From an uncultured Microscilla sp. (lineage in GTDB: Bacteria; Bacteroidota; Bacteroidia; Cytophagales; Microscillaceae): DNA of 41,805 nucleotides. The notes beneath the pieces were generated by a model. The model saw nothing but the letters and a program-made list of their open reading frames with translations. It made no database searches and was not told the DNA's origin. Positions 1-7,324 of the stretch are shown here, in pieces; the first letter of the stretch is position 1, and every line of letters begins with the position of its first letter. The DNA lies in NCBI RefSeq assembly GCF_947493425.1, contig NZ_CANLRP010000061.1, forward strand, positions 1 to 41,805. Reading direction: 5' to 3'. The translations under genes and the position numbers were made by a program.

Positions 1-379
1 TGTCTAGGATGCGACTGATGCTAGTCAGGCTTTTATAGTGTACGCCAAATTTTTCAGCCACTAATTCCCTCACCCGAGGACGATTCCAGTCATCGGTACA
101 ATAACCAAAAGCCTTGGCCCCTTGCCGCAAATAATCTTCAAGTTGCTTTAAATCGGAGAAACTTAAGCGAGAGGATGCCCCAGGAGGTGTTTGAGCTCTG
201 AGTCCTGACCAACCAGATTCTTCATAAATATGAAGTACTTGGCTGACCAAGCCTTGACTACAACCCAAGCCTTCGGCAATAGATTGTTGGGTGAGACCTT
301 GCGCAGAAAAACGGACAATAGCCTGATGGCGATAAGTACGAATATCGGTTTCATTAGTAAAGGTTATATCTTCTTGCAT
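1..379 (-). CDS. IS630-type transposase, N-terminal part, cut by window edge
   Basis: The frame is open from an ATG at 379 down to base 1, giving 126 residues, so the gene continues to the left. The protein begins MQEDITFTNETD. It then shows a helix-turn-helix reading QQSIAEGLGCSQGLVSQVL (about residues 31-49) and a second winged-helix-like stretch ending in YKSLTSISRILD. This double-HTH N terminus with a Gln-Ala-rich first helix (YRHQAIVRFSAQGL) is typical of IS630/Tc1-mariner family transposases. The catalytic DDE region would lie outside the window, so activity cannot be judged. The bases just upstream (400-481) carry two direct copies of a 28-bp motif that may be the terminal repeat of the element. 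An unrelated HTH regulator is possible but less likely. Confidence 0.72.
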   Translation of the reverse strand, partial: MQEDITFTNETDIRTYRHQAIVRFSAQGLTQQSIAEGLGCSQGLVSQVLHIYEESGWSGLRAQTPPGASSRLSFSDLKQLEDYLRQGAKAFGYCTDDWNRPRVRELVAEKFGVHYKSLTSISRILD

Positions 380-399
380 ATAGTAGAAAATATAACCTT

Positions 400-481
400 T
401 TTTATTAAATGTCAAGCGACTGCACTACAAAACCTGGCAGGTGTAAAAAGCTGTTTTATTAAAAGTCTACCGACTGCACTA
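400..481. repeat. Direct 28-bp repeat at the IS630 end; half of a dispersed palindromic element
   Basis: Copies at 400-427 and 454-481 share 25 of 28 bases and both end in CGACTGCACTA. Between them lies AAAACCTGGCAGGT. The stretch 429-481 matches 40106-40158 at 49 of 53 positions. At 40.1 kb the same sequence forms the right half of a palindrome; here the left half is replaced by the insertion-sequence end. The repeat is visible directly; its role as transposon terminus is inferred. Confidence 0.75.
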
Positions 482-573
482 TAACTATCATATTATTAGA
501 GAGTTATCTTTACTTGTAGCTAATTGCACCGATATTCATCGGTATCTAAGGACTTGCTGCTACTTACTACATA

Positions 574-606
574 TAAAAAAACCTCCTCAAGTTGCTTTGA
601 GGAGGT
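574..606 (-). terminator. Rho-independent terminator of the 680-934 gene
   Basis: Read on the minus strand, a perfect 10-bp stem (ACCTCCTCAA with TTGAGGAGGT, arms 597-606 and 581-590) with a 6-nt loop is followed by seven T residues (580-574). It lies about 75 bases past the stop of the small minus-strand gene. There is no T tract on the plus strand, so the direction is clear. Confidence 0.82.
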
Positions 607-679
607 ACTATCATTTAAAAAGTATAGTATAGCTATTTACAAGGTTTAATGTTTTTATAGTACTTGTAACAGGTAGGGC

Positions 680-934
680 TTAAGCTGCCACTACTTCGCG
701 ACTTTGGTTTTCACACCAAAGCAAATCTGCTTGAAACAAGTTGGCTTGTGCTAACATATAAAAGCCAAGTTGCATATCAAGTCCAATGCTTACTTCTACG
801 CCTTCTGCCTGTTTGGCGAGGTATAAATCCTTTAGTTCTAAAGGCAATTGACTCAATGTTCTTTGTACAATAATTTCGGGTAATAAATTTTCAACGAGGG
901 ATTTTCGGCTGATTGTTTTAGCTGTCATAGTCAT
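680..934 (-). CDS. Small hypothetical protein (84 aa)
   Basis: I do not recognise a family. The 84-residue product has a basic N terminus (MTMTAKTISRKSLVENLLPE), then a largely helical, leucine-rich middle. It has one cysteine near the end (LLWCENQSREVVAA) and no signal peptide or membrane segment. Two things support a real gene: a strong intrinsic terminator lies about 75 bases downstream, and a promoter-like sequence lies about 90 bases upstream (CATATTTG with TTG 22 bases before it, minus strand, 1026-1058). An alternative start is Met3. It is monocistronic, with the IS630 gene beyond the terminator. The leader-like N terminus could fit a small modified peptide, but no processing or modification gene is near, so that is speculation. 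Confidence 0.6.
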   Translation of the reverse strand: MTMTAKTISRKSLVENLLPEIIVQRTLSQLPLELKDLYLAKQAEGVEVSIGLDMQLGFYMLAQANLFQADLLWCENQSREVVAA

Positions 935-1475
935 AATTGATCAAAGTTGGAAAAAGGTATGCAAGTTGAAGATTGCATAGTGGGTTCAACGGTAAGTATC
1001 TTATGGGAGTTTACCTAAATCAACCCAAATATGACTGAGTATTTATACCTAAAAACAATTGGGGCTTATCACCAAAAACACGTATAAATACGGGTGTATT
1101 TAACGTATTTAAATGGCTGGATAATCAGCAAGTGAGGCTATTTTAAGGGGTGTAAGAAAAGTATTTTATATGCTTTACATGATTGCTTTGCATTACAGCA
1201 AATAGCAAGCCAGTATATTGTATTAAAATAAAGATAATAGTATTATAACCCCTCTTTTTATTCACATCAAAGGTATTTTATTACATCTAACTTTTATATT
1301 TATTGCTCCTCATATTGTCAAAAATGCTTCTATTCATCACTTGTTATTTGCCCAGCCTAATAGTAAATGTTTTAAGAAAACGATTCACAGTTAAATATTT
1401 GGCTCAATCCTGATTATCAAATACTTATAAGAGGTTTTTTCAGCTATTACAAAAAACAATAAATCTTTACTTTTC
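935..1475. other. A+T-rich intergenic region, divergent promoters
   Basis: There is no convincing coding frame. The stretch separates the minus-strand small gene from the plus-strand RRM gene and holds the putative promoter of the former. I see no long repeat in it. Confidence 0.6.
1026..1058 (-). promoter_or_regulatory. Possible Bacteroidetes promoter for the 680-934 gene
   Basis: On the minus strand, TTG (1058-1056) is followed after 22 bases by CATATTTG (1033-1026). That is one mismatch from the TAnnTTTG -7 element of Bacteroidetes. A transcript would begin near 1019, about 85 bases before the ATG. Confidence 0.35.
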
Positions 1476-1505
1476 TTGCAGAGGTCTGGTTTTTTGTTAT
1501 ATTTG
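1476..1505 (+). promoter_or_regulatory. Bacteroidetes-type promoter for the RRM gene
   Basis: TTG at 1476-1478, a 19-base spacer, then TATATTTG at 1498-1505. This fits the Bacteroidetes consensus TTG-N17-23-TAnnTTTG. Transcription would begin near 1512 and leave a leader of about 115 nt before the ATG at 1627. The leader ends in a long T-rich run, a plausible unstructured or temperature-responsive stretch (inference). Confidence 0.6.
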
Positions 1506-1626
1506 TCAAATATTGGTACTTAACTATCAACCAATGAATATATCTTGCCTTTAGCTATTTATATCTACACCTGATAATCATTTACCAATTTCTTACGTTT
1601 ATTATTTTTTTTTAATTTTTTTTATC

Positions 1627-1974
1627 ATGAATATTTTTGTGGCCAAGTTGAGTGACGAAACCACCAACGAATCCTTACATTCTCTATTTCAACCCTTTGG
1701 AGAAGTTGAATCAGCTAAAGTAATTTATGACCGCGATACGGGGATGTCTCGCCGTTTTGGGTTCGTAGAAATGCCTAACGAAGAAGAAGGAGTTGAAGCA
1801 ATCAACGCTTTGAACGAAAGTGATTTTGAAGGAAGAAACATTGTAGTAAAAAAAGCTCGTCCTCGTGAACAGCACAACAATCGCGCATTTAGCGGTGGTG
1901 GTGGTGGCTACAACCGAGGCGGAGGCTACGGTGGTGGCTATAACCGGGGCGGAGGCTATAACAACGGGTACTAA
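1627..1974 (+). CDS. RRM-domain RNA-binding protein with glycine-rich tail
   Basis: This 115-residue protein has one RNA recognition motif (residues 2-78) and a Gly/Tyr/Arg-rich tail (about 85-115). RNP2 is IFVAKL (3-8). RNP1 is RRFGFVEM (42-49); its aromatics at the RNA-stacking positions are kept, while the usual Gly is Arg and the last aromatic is Met. The tail repeats GGGYNRGGGY, as in the Rbp proteins of cyanobacteria and Bacteroidetes, some of which are cold-induced RNA chaperones. It probably binds single-stranded RNA in the cytoplasm. Transcription is monocistronic: a promoter lies at 1476-1505 and a terminator at 2031-2062. The T-rich leader of about 115 nt fits post-transcriptional or cold control, but I see no defined riboswitch. 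The domain call is very secure; the cellular role is inferred. Confidence 0.95.
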   Translation: MNIFVAKLSDETTNESLHSLFQPFGEVESAKVIYDRDTGMSRRFGFVEMPNEEEGVEAINALNESDFEGRNIVVKKARPREQHNNRAFSGGGGGYNRGGGYGGGYNRGGGYNNGY

Positions 1975-2030
1975 AACCAGTTATAGTACAACCCTCACTA
2001 TCACATACATTATTATCTCCATTTCTATGG

Positions 2031-2062
2031 CACCTGATAATCAACACATCAGGTGTTTTTTT
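2031..2062 (+). terminator. Terminator of the RRM gene
   Basis: Perfect 8-bp stem CACCTGAT / ATCAGGTG (2031-2038 and 2048-2055) followed by a run of T to 2062. It lies 56 bases after the RRM stop codon. Confidence 0.85.
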
Positions 2063-2164
2063 GTGCCCTACCGAAACAAAGCACCAATGGTATAACGTAT
2101 AGGCTGGCAAGTTCTGGGTAGCCCACCTTTTTATCATTTTTTTTGTAAATAACCTTCCGATAAA

Positions 2165-2740
2165 ATGAAAAATCACTCTTTTTTATCAATGGTGTGGCTA
2201 TGCCTTTTGTTTCCTTTAGTGAGCAGTTGTGGTAAGATACAACTCCCTGTTGAAACTCCGCTTTTTTTGGATCAAACCTCTGTGGCTGTTTCTTTTGACA
2301 GTGGCCAATACCTTAACAACTGGAACCGAACCGATACCAAGGCTTATATTGAAAATCAACTCACTACACTTCTAAAAGAAAACCGGGTAGAAGTACAAGG
2401 AGGGCTTTTTGTAAATACCCCATTTAAATTAACCATTCGCAGCATACGCTTTGGTCAAAAAACAGGCACCACCATTCGCTGCCCCGAAGATTGCGGCATT
2501 ACCACAATCTCACGCGAAAAAGTAAGGCTTGACGTAGCATTTGCCCTTTATAAAAATGGGGAATTGATCAAAGCATGGGATTTTTGTGATGTAGCCAAGG
2601 AAAGTATCTACGAAGAAGATGATCCTTATTCTGATTGTCCTGTGTATAGTACCGGTACCATTTTAGTTGAGTCGATGCTTGATCGATGTATAGAAAAAAT
2701 ACAACGAAAAGTAAGTCGACGAATGAAAAACAACGTCTAA
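2165..2740 (+). CDS. Hypothetical lipoprotein (191 aa)
   Basis: A signal peptide with lipobox LVSSC gives a mature lipid-modified Cys22, so the protein is probably anchored in the inner or outer membrane and faces the periplasm. The mature part has a CPEDC motif and three further cysteines (in DFCD, SDCP and DRCI). An odd number of non-lipid cysteines may form disulfides. The C-terminal third (EKVRLDVAFALYKNGELIKAWDF region) is predicted strand-rich, followed by a C-terminal helix with basic residues. I recognise no family. It stands alone, about 190 bases past the RRM stop, convergent with the LRR gene downstream, with which it shares a bidirectional terminator. Confidence 0.75.
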   Translation: MKNHSFLSMVWLCLLFPLVSSCGKIQLPVETPLFLDQTSVAVSFDSGQYLNNWNRTDTKAYIENQLTTLLKENRVEVQGGLFVNTPFKLTIRSIRFGQKTGTTIRCPEDCGITTISREKVRLDVAFALYKNGELIKAWDFCDVAKESIYEEDDPYSDCPVYSTGTILVESMLDRCIEKIQRKVSRRMKNNV

Positions 2741-2786
2741 AGGGTATGTGTTATAAGTATTCAAGCTCTATTGATGTATAGATCAT

Positions 2787-2826
2787 TAAAAAACCCGCTT
2801 TTAACCTCAACCAAAAACGGGGTTTT
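2787..2826. terminator. Bidirectional terminator between convergent genes
   Basis: Stem CCCGCTTTT / AAAAACGGG (2794-2802 and 2813-2821, one mismatch). It is flanked by A runs on the left (2788-2793) and T residues on the right (2823-2826), so it can serve the lipoprotein gene on plus and the LRR gene on minus. Confidence 0.75.
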
Positions 2827-2837
2827 CAACTAAAAAA

Positions 2838-4682
2838 TTATTCTTTGCTTACTCCTTCACCAAAAGCAATCCGGGTTCGGGGTAATTTCTCACGTATTTT
2901 TTGTTGAGTAGCTTCAGATATAGGGTTGCCCTTCAAATTGAGTTCTTGTAATACTACCCAGTTTTCTATGCCTTCCGGCAGATCGGTCAACTGGTTGTTG
3001 TTGAGGTACAAATACTGAATATAGGGTATCTCGGTTATCTCGGTGGGCAAGGCTGTCAGCTGATTGTTGGCAAGGTTAACTACCATCAATTTCTTTAAAC
3101 CTTTTATCTCTTTGGGCAGTGCCGTCAACTGGTTGTTGTCTAAATACACCTCTTGCAAGTCTTCTAACTCTCCTATCACCATTGGCAATTCAGTCAATGC
3201 ATTACTACCCACGTGCAACCACTTCATCGCCTTGCAATTGCCCAAGGCATCAGGTAGTTTGCCCAACTTATTTTTTTGCACATTAAATCTTTCCAGTTTT
3301 ACAAGGTTGCCCAGGGTTTCGGGCAAAGCTGTAAGTTCATTTTCACCTATACTCAAGTCAGTCAACGCCACCATTTGCTCTAGAGCTTTGGGTAGTTGGG
3401 TCAGCCCTTGCTGATCTAAGGTCAAAAACGGCAAATACTGCCAGTGATCAGCGTCTACAGGAATGCTGCTGAACTGCTTGGCTTGTACATGTACCGTTTC
3501 TATATGCTCCAAACTTTTAAACACATTTGCCAGGTCAAGCCTTTCGTTATTGCGTACATCCAACTCTTTGAGTCCTTTCATTTGCGCTATAGAGGCGGGC
3601 AACTCTGCCAAGTTGTTGTGATGTAAATGCAAAAACTCTAGTTTTTCAAGTTTTTCCAAGCCTTGGGGCAAACCAGTGAGCTTATTGTGCTCCAGCGAGA
3701 GGTATTCCAGGTTTTTCAGCTGGGTAATTTCCGAAGGAAGCTCAGCAATTTCGTTGTATTCCAGATAAGCGATTTTTAGTTGTGACAGGCTGCCTATTTC
3801 TGAGGGCAGGCTTTTGAGCTGGTTGCCCGACATTTGCAAGTGCTCAAGGGTGGTCATTTGGGCAACTTCAGCAGGCAATACCTCTATCTCATTGTCAAAG
3901 ATATACAGCTTTTTGAGCTTGGGTAACTTAAGCAATGCTGCCGGAAATTGAGTAAACTTATTGCGTTCCAGACGCAACTCTTCCAGGTATTCGAGTTGAT
4001 CAAAAGTTTCGGGTAGTTCTTCTATTTGGTTTTGCTGTATTTTGAGCCACTTAAGCGCCGAAAGTCTACCCAGTTCGGGCGGCAAATGTTTGATCTGGTT
4101 CACACTTACATTGAGCGCTTCGAGCAGGGTCAAATTGCCTACTTCGGGGGGGATTTCAGTCAAAAAATTATCGCTCAATTCCAAAGACTTAAGACTTGTG
4201 AGCTTATCGAAATGATCAGGAAAACGATGGAACCCGTTTTTACCCAGGTTAAGCACCTCAAGATTACGCAGGTTGAGCACTGCATCGGGCAATTTGCCCA
4301 GGCGGTTTTGGTAAAGGTTGAGTACCTTAAGGTTGCGCAGGTGGGTAAGCCCAAAAGGGATCGTACTCAAAAAATTACTGCTCAAATTTATTTTTTCGAG
4401 CCCAAACATCCGCTCAATATTTTGCAATACCTCGGGTTTTTCTGTAAAGTCCTGCCCTGCCAACTCAATCTCTTTGATGTCTTCCAACACTTCCATAAAC
4501 CCATGCTCAAGACAAAGCAGCAGTTTGTCGCTGGTACCAGTCAAATAAGTTTTTAATTCTCCAGGCATTGGTTCCATTCCCGATAAAATCTGAAAGGCAA
4601 GCTCATTATTAAACCTTTCGCTACTTTCGAGATGTCCTTTGATGTTTTCGATAAAGTCTTTGTCCATAAAATTGGTAATCAT
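2838..4682 (-). CDS. Large leucine-rich repeat protein with novel N-terminal domain (614 aa)
   Basis: Residues about 90-600 form roughly 22 LRRs of 23 residues, consensus LxxLxxLxLxxNxLxxLPxxI, the bacterial/plant-like 'LP' type. They should build a long curved solenoid for protein binding. Residues 1-75 are a separate helical domain containing NELAFQILSG, a spacer, then LLLCLEHGFMEVL. The same domain heads the divergently transcribed LRR gene at 5493. There is no signal peptide, so the protein is probably cytoplasmic. About residues 372-425 (nt 3406-3566) the repeats lose the LP pattern, giving a kink or insertion. Met6 (4667) is an alternative start. A terminator lies at 2787-2826. The partner is unknown. 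Confidence 0.93.
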   Translation of the reverse strand: MITNFMDKDFIENIKGHLESSERFNNELAFQILSGMEPMPGELKTYLTGTSDKLLLCLEHGFMEVLEDIKEIELAGQDFTEKPEVLQNIERMFGLEKINLSSNFLSTIPFGLTHLRNLKVLNLYQNRLGKLPDAVLNLRNLEVLNLGKNGFHRFPDHFDKLTSLKSLELSDNFLTEIPPEVGNLTLLEALNVSVNQIKHLPPELGRLSALKWLKIQQNQIEELPETFDQLEYLEELRLERNKFTQFPAALLKLPKLKKLYIFDNEIEVLPAEVAQMTTLEHLQMSGNQLKSLPSEIGSLSQLKIAYLEYNEIAELPSEITQLKNLEYLSLEHNKLTGLPQGLEKLEKLEFLHLHHNNLAELPASIAQMKGLKELDVRNNERLDLANVFKSLEHIETVHVQAKQFSSIPVDADHWQYLPFLTLDQQGLTQLPKALEQMVALTDLSIGENELTALPETLGNLVKLERFNVQKNKLGKLPDALGNCKAMKWLHVGSNALTELPMVIGELEDLQEVYLDNNQLTALPKEIKGLKKLMVVNLANNQLTALPTEITEIPYIQYLYLNNNQLTDLPEGIENWVVLQELNLKGNPISEATQQKIREKLPRTRIAFGEGVSKE

Positions 4683-5023
4683 AATAAATACACGCTATGG
4701 TGTATGCTTGCTGATCAATATTGCTTCTCTTGTAAAATTAACAGATTAATTCTAACAACCAGATCGTTCACAAAAAAAGTTTGAGCAAGTAATGACACAG
4801 TTTTTCCGAAATAACAATTTTTTAAAACCTTTTGAACCCACAATCACAAAAATAAATTGGATATTTGATCATAAAGTCTATACTATAGAAAGGACTCTGT
4901 CCATCATTTTATTACATACTGTACCTTTAACGCTTAGTTTTTAGTATGTAACTTAAGCTGCTTTACTCGGTAGAGGCTACAACCAATTGAGCCTCTGAAT
5001 GCCAATGTATATTGACGTTATAA
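4683..5023. other. Upstream region of the LRR gene, no gene seen
   Basis: A+T-rich with no credible coding frame. It must contain the minus-strand LRR promoter. A lone TATTTTTG (-7-like, minus strand, 4847-4854) is present without a clear -33 partner. Confidence 0.5.
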
Positions 5024-5282
5024 GAGCTTGTTTAAATTTTCGCGTTTAGTGTGATTTTCGATGAGTTTTGTGCTCAGATGCGTTAAATTTTGAAGTAATA
5101 GTTCTGGAATCCCGAACTTGATTCGGAGCAGCGCTATTGCTGATAACCGATGGCTACAGCTTTGCTGTGCCGAGTTTATAAATCCCGAACTTGTTTCGGG
5201 GCTCTGCCAACGGCTAAATTTAGCAATATATGAGTGCAAAAATCGCGTAAAACGCCTTTTAGGTGAATTTTAAACAAGCTCT
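5024..5282. repeat. MITE-like element with perfect 14-bp terminal inverted repeats
   Basis: AGAGCTTGTTTAAA (5024-5037) is repeated in perfect inverse at 5269-5282, bounding 259 bp. Similarity of the two ends continues imperfectly inward (GTGCTCA and AAATTT motifs). Inside are two copies of a short motif CCGAACTTGATTCGG / CCGAACTTGTTTCGG (about 5112 and 5184), which also occurs at 7168-7182. No transposase is encoded, so this is best read as a non-autonomous mobile element. Confidence 0.7.
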
Positions 5283-5459
5283 AAGGGTTAATTACTCTAC
5301 CCTACTATTTTTCACCTCGGTTTGTGCCTCCACAAATCGCCCCGTCATAGAGCTTGGCAACAGTTTTTTTCAAGGTTTCGATCAGCTCGTGAAGACACGA
5401 TCTGAGGCAATGACGCTCAACAAGGTTAAAAACTGGGTAGAGTAAGGGTTAATCACTCT
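5282..5459. repeat. Second miniature element: 17-bp direct repeats plus 11-bp inverted repeats
   Basis: TAAGGGTTAATTACTCT (5282-5298) recurs as TAAGGGTTAATCACTCT (5443-5459). TTACTCTACCC (5292-5302) is the exact inverse of GGGTAGAGTAA (5435-5445). The 130-bp core has no supported gene; a 60-codon frame there has no recognisable features. It abuts the first element, and both lie in the promoter region between the two LRR genes. Confidence 0.6.
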
Positions 5460-5492
5460 TTTGTATAAAAAAATTAAATTAATCGTAGAAAA

Positions 5493-6209
5493 ATGGAAGT
5501 TAAACAAGGGAGTCAATATTCTGAAGTTTATATCCAACGCATCAAACAGTTTCTCAACAGTCGTGATGAGGCAAACATAGAACTAGCCTTTTTTATACTG
5601 AAGGGCAATGGGGTGCCACCTGAACTTTATAAAATGCTCTCGACCGGAAAAAAAGTACTATTATGCCTGGAGCATGGCTTTTTAGATATTGTTGCTAACA
5701 TCCCAAGTCTGGACTGGGAAGACTGTGAACTCAAAGAGATTCCGGCAAGCATTGTACACCTCAAAAACCTACGCGAACTTTACCTTGAGTACAATCAGTT
5801 AACTGACTTTCCACCTGAAATAGCCCAACTTACCCAGCTCCGCGAGATCAATGTAAGCGAAAACTTATTTGCGTCGCTGCCTGTTACCATAGGCAAACTT
5901 ACCCAACTTGAAGAACTTAAACTCAGCGGCAACCAATTAACTACGCTACCCCCCGAAATAGGCAATCTCACCAAGTTGCAATACATTGGTTTAAGCAACA
6001 ACCGTATTACTTCGCTTCCTCCAGAGTTTGCCCAATTACAAAGCCTCGAATACCTGGGCTTTAGCAATAATGAGCTTACCCAACTCCCTCAGGAAATATA
6101 CAGCCTGCCCCGCCTCAAAAAAATAACCCTTTATGGGAATTACTTCTCTCACGAAGAAATTAAAAAAATAAACCGTCATTTACCCAATACTTATGTGCGC
6201 TTTCGTTAA
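5493..6209 (+). CDS. Leucine-rich repeat protein sharing the novel N-terminal domain (238 aa)
   Basis: Residues 1-75 repeat the N-terminal domain of the 614-aa LRR protein: IELAFFILKG, then VLLCLEHGFLDIV, with the same spacing. Residues about 76-225 carry six LRRs of 23 residues (NLRELYLEYNQLTDFPPEI and similar), and a short capping segment ends the protein. There is no signal peptide, so it is probably a cytoplasmic protein-binding scaffold. The gene is transcribed away from its larger paralogue, with 810 bp of repeat-rich DNA between the two starts, so the pair may have arisen by inverted duplication followed by repeat gain or loss. It converges on queE with only 6 bp between the stop codons and no terminator visible there. 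The partner is unknown. Confidence 0.93.
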   Translation: MEVKQGSQYSEVYIQRIKQFLNSRDEANIELAFFILKGNGVPPELYKMLSTGKKVLLCLEHGFLDIVANIPSLDWEDCELKEIPASIVHLKNLRELYLEYNQLTDFPPEIAQLTQLREINVSENLFASLPVTIGKLTQLEELKLSGNQLTTLPPEIGNLTKLQYIGLSNNRITSLPPEFAQLQSLEYLGFSNNELTQLPQEIYSLPRLKKITLYGNYFSHEEIKKINRHLPNTYVRFR

Positions 6210-6215
6210 ATAACG

Positions 6216-6968
6216 CTACACGCCACGTTTGCTGCCATAAATATGAATGTGCAGCCGATCGGTGTAATGAAACCCGTATTGCTTGCATTGTTCTACCAAC
6301 CACAATTGTTTGGCCTTGAGCTGTTCGGGGGTAGTGCCTTCAGGCATTAGGTATACCTTATGGGAGGGCAAGTCATACTTTTTTATCAGTGCTAACACCT
6401 CCTCAAGATCAGCTTGTTGGGCAATCACAAACTTAAACCAAGCCTTGGGGCTTTGCCTAAAAAAAGCATACACTTCAGGTTTTTCCCTGATTTTCATAGA
6501 GTTATTAGAGTTTTCTAACTTTGGCGATACGTTGTATTGATCAATCAAAGCGTCAAACTCGCTGGAAGGCAACAAGGTACCGTTGGTTTCTACCTCAAAC
6601 CAATACCCTGCGTCTTTCTTGCGTAATTGAGCCATTAACTCTACCCATGCTTTTTGCTGCAGAAACGGTTCTCCTCCAGTCAGCACCAGATTTTTGCAAG
6701 CATACGGTTCTACCTCCTCAATAATTTGTGCCGTACTTAGCTCTACAATTTGCTCTTTTTTATCGTATTTTTCATAACCCGGCGTTTGGTCAAACACATG
6801 CGGGTACGGGGTGTTTTTCCAGTTCCAGGTATAGTCAGTATCGCACCAAATACAATGCAGGTTGCACAAGGAGCTTCTGATAAAAACCGTGGGTTTACCC
6901 AGGCTTTTACCCTCGCCTTGTATGGTGTAAAATATCTCTCCCTTTCCGTTAAATTTGGCAATCTTCAT
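6216..6968 (-). CDS. queE: 7-carboxy-7-deazaguanine synthase QueE
   Basis: This radical-SAM enzyme makes 7-carboxy-7-deazaguanine from 6-carboxy-tetrahydropterin, a step towards preQ1 and queuosine in tRNA. It has the radical-SAM cysteine motif C-x3-C-x2-C as CNLHCIWC (C35, C39, C42), preceded by the QueE signature FYTIQGEG. GGEP (98-101) is the SAM-binding motif. At 250 aa it has the expected length. The CDTDYTW segment after the cluster cysteines is typical of QueE. No other que gene is in the window. A two-tier hairpin sits just upstream (6985-7030). The distance from metZ and the intervening repeats argue against co-transcription. Confidence 0.95.
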   Translation of the reverse strand: MKIAKFNGKGEIFYTIQGEGKSLGKPTVFIRSSLCNLHCIWCDTDYTWNWKNTPYPHVFDQTPGYEKYDKKEQIVELSTAQIIEEVEPYACKNLVLTGGEPFLQQKAWVELMAQLRKKDAGYWFEVETNGTLLPSSEFDALIDQYNVSPKLENSNNSMKIREKPEVYAFFRQSPKAWFKFVIAQQADLEEVLALIKKYDLPSHKVYLMPEGTTPEQLKAKQLWLVEQCKQYGFHYTDRLHIHIYGSKRGV

Positions 6969-6984
6969 GATTCAGTAATAAGCA

Positions 6985-7030
6985 ATAAGCCACAAACTTC
7001 AAGCAACGTTTGCTTAAGCTTATGGCTTAT
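6985..7030 (-). promoter_or_regulatory. Two-tier hairpin in the queE leader
   Basis: On the minus strand, outer arms ATAAGCCA / TGGCTTAT (8 bp) enclose an inner stem (7010-7017 with 6999-7006) and a 3-nt loop, ending 16 bases before the queE ATG. It resembles neither preQ1-I nor preQ1-II as I know them. It could be a leader regulator, a processed hairpin, or a repeat remnant. Confidence 0.4.
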
Positions 7031-7084
7031 CATTGTTTAATATATAGTGCAATATTAGCAAAAACAGACAGTAAACGCTAAGTA

Positions 7085-7195
7085 ACGTGTTCAAAATAAG
7101 TTTCTGTTTTTTAGGGCAAATACGCACGACTGACTAAGGCATTTTTTGCGCTCGTAGAGCTTGAATTCCGAACTTGATTCGGAACAGCGCTACGG
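7085..7195. repeat. Dispersed repeat, copy 1
   Basis: Begins ACGTGTTCAAAATAAGT and includes GACTGACTAAGGCATTTTTT. The same blocks, in the same order and spacing, occur at 41648-41712. It ends with the CCGAACTTGATTCGG motif (7168-7182) shared with the element at 5024-5282. The remaining gap to metZ (to 7324) holds a GC-rich hairpin CCCGGC / GCCGGG (7214-7231) and no gene. Confidence 0.6.
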
Positions 7196-7324
7196 GCAAT
7201 AAAAACTTACAGTCCCGGCGGAACTGCCGGGGTAACGAAAGGCAGTAAAGCGGATTTATTCTAAACCGGACAATTATTGCGAATACGTTACTAAGAATAT
7301 ACGAAGCACTTGTTTGTTACTTGC

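Noticed and set aside
4026..4556. Open frame of 176 codons on plus
   Set aside because: Antisense to the regular LRR coding sequence; apparent repeats are only the complement of LRRs.
5263..5445. 60-codon frame between the LRR genes
   Set aside because: It lies across two repeat elements and has no features; better explained as element DNA.
6969..7040. preQ1 riboswitch ahead of queE
   Set aside because: There is a hairpin, but the short stem-loop plus A-rich tail of preQ1-I and the preQ1-II layout are absent.
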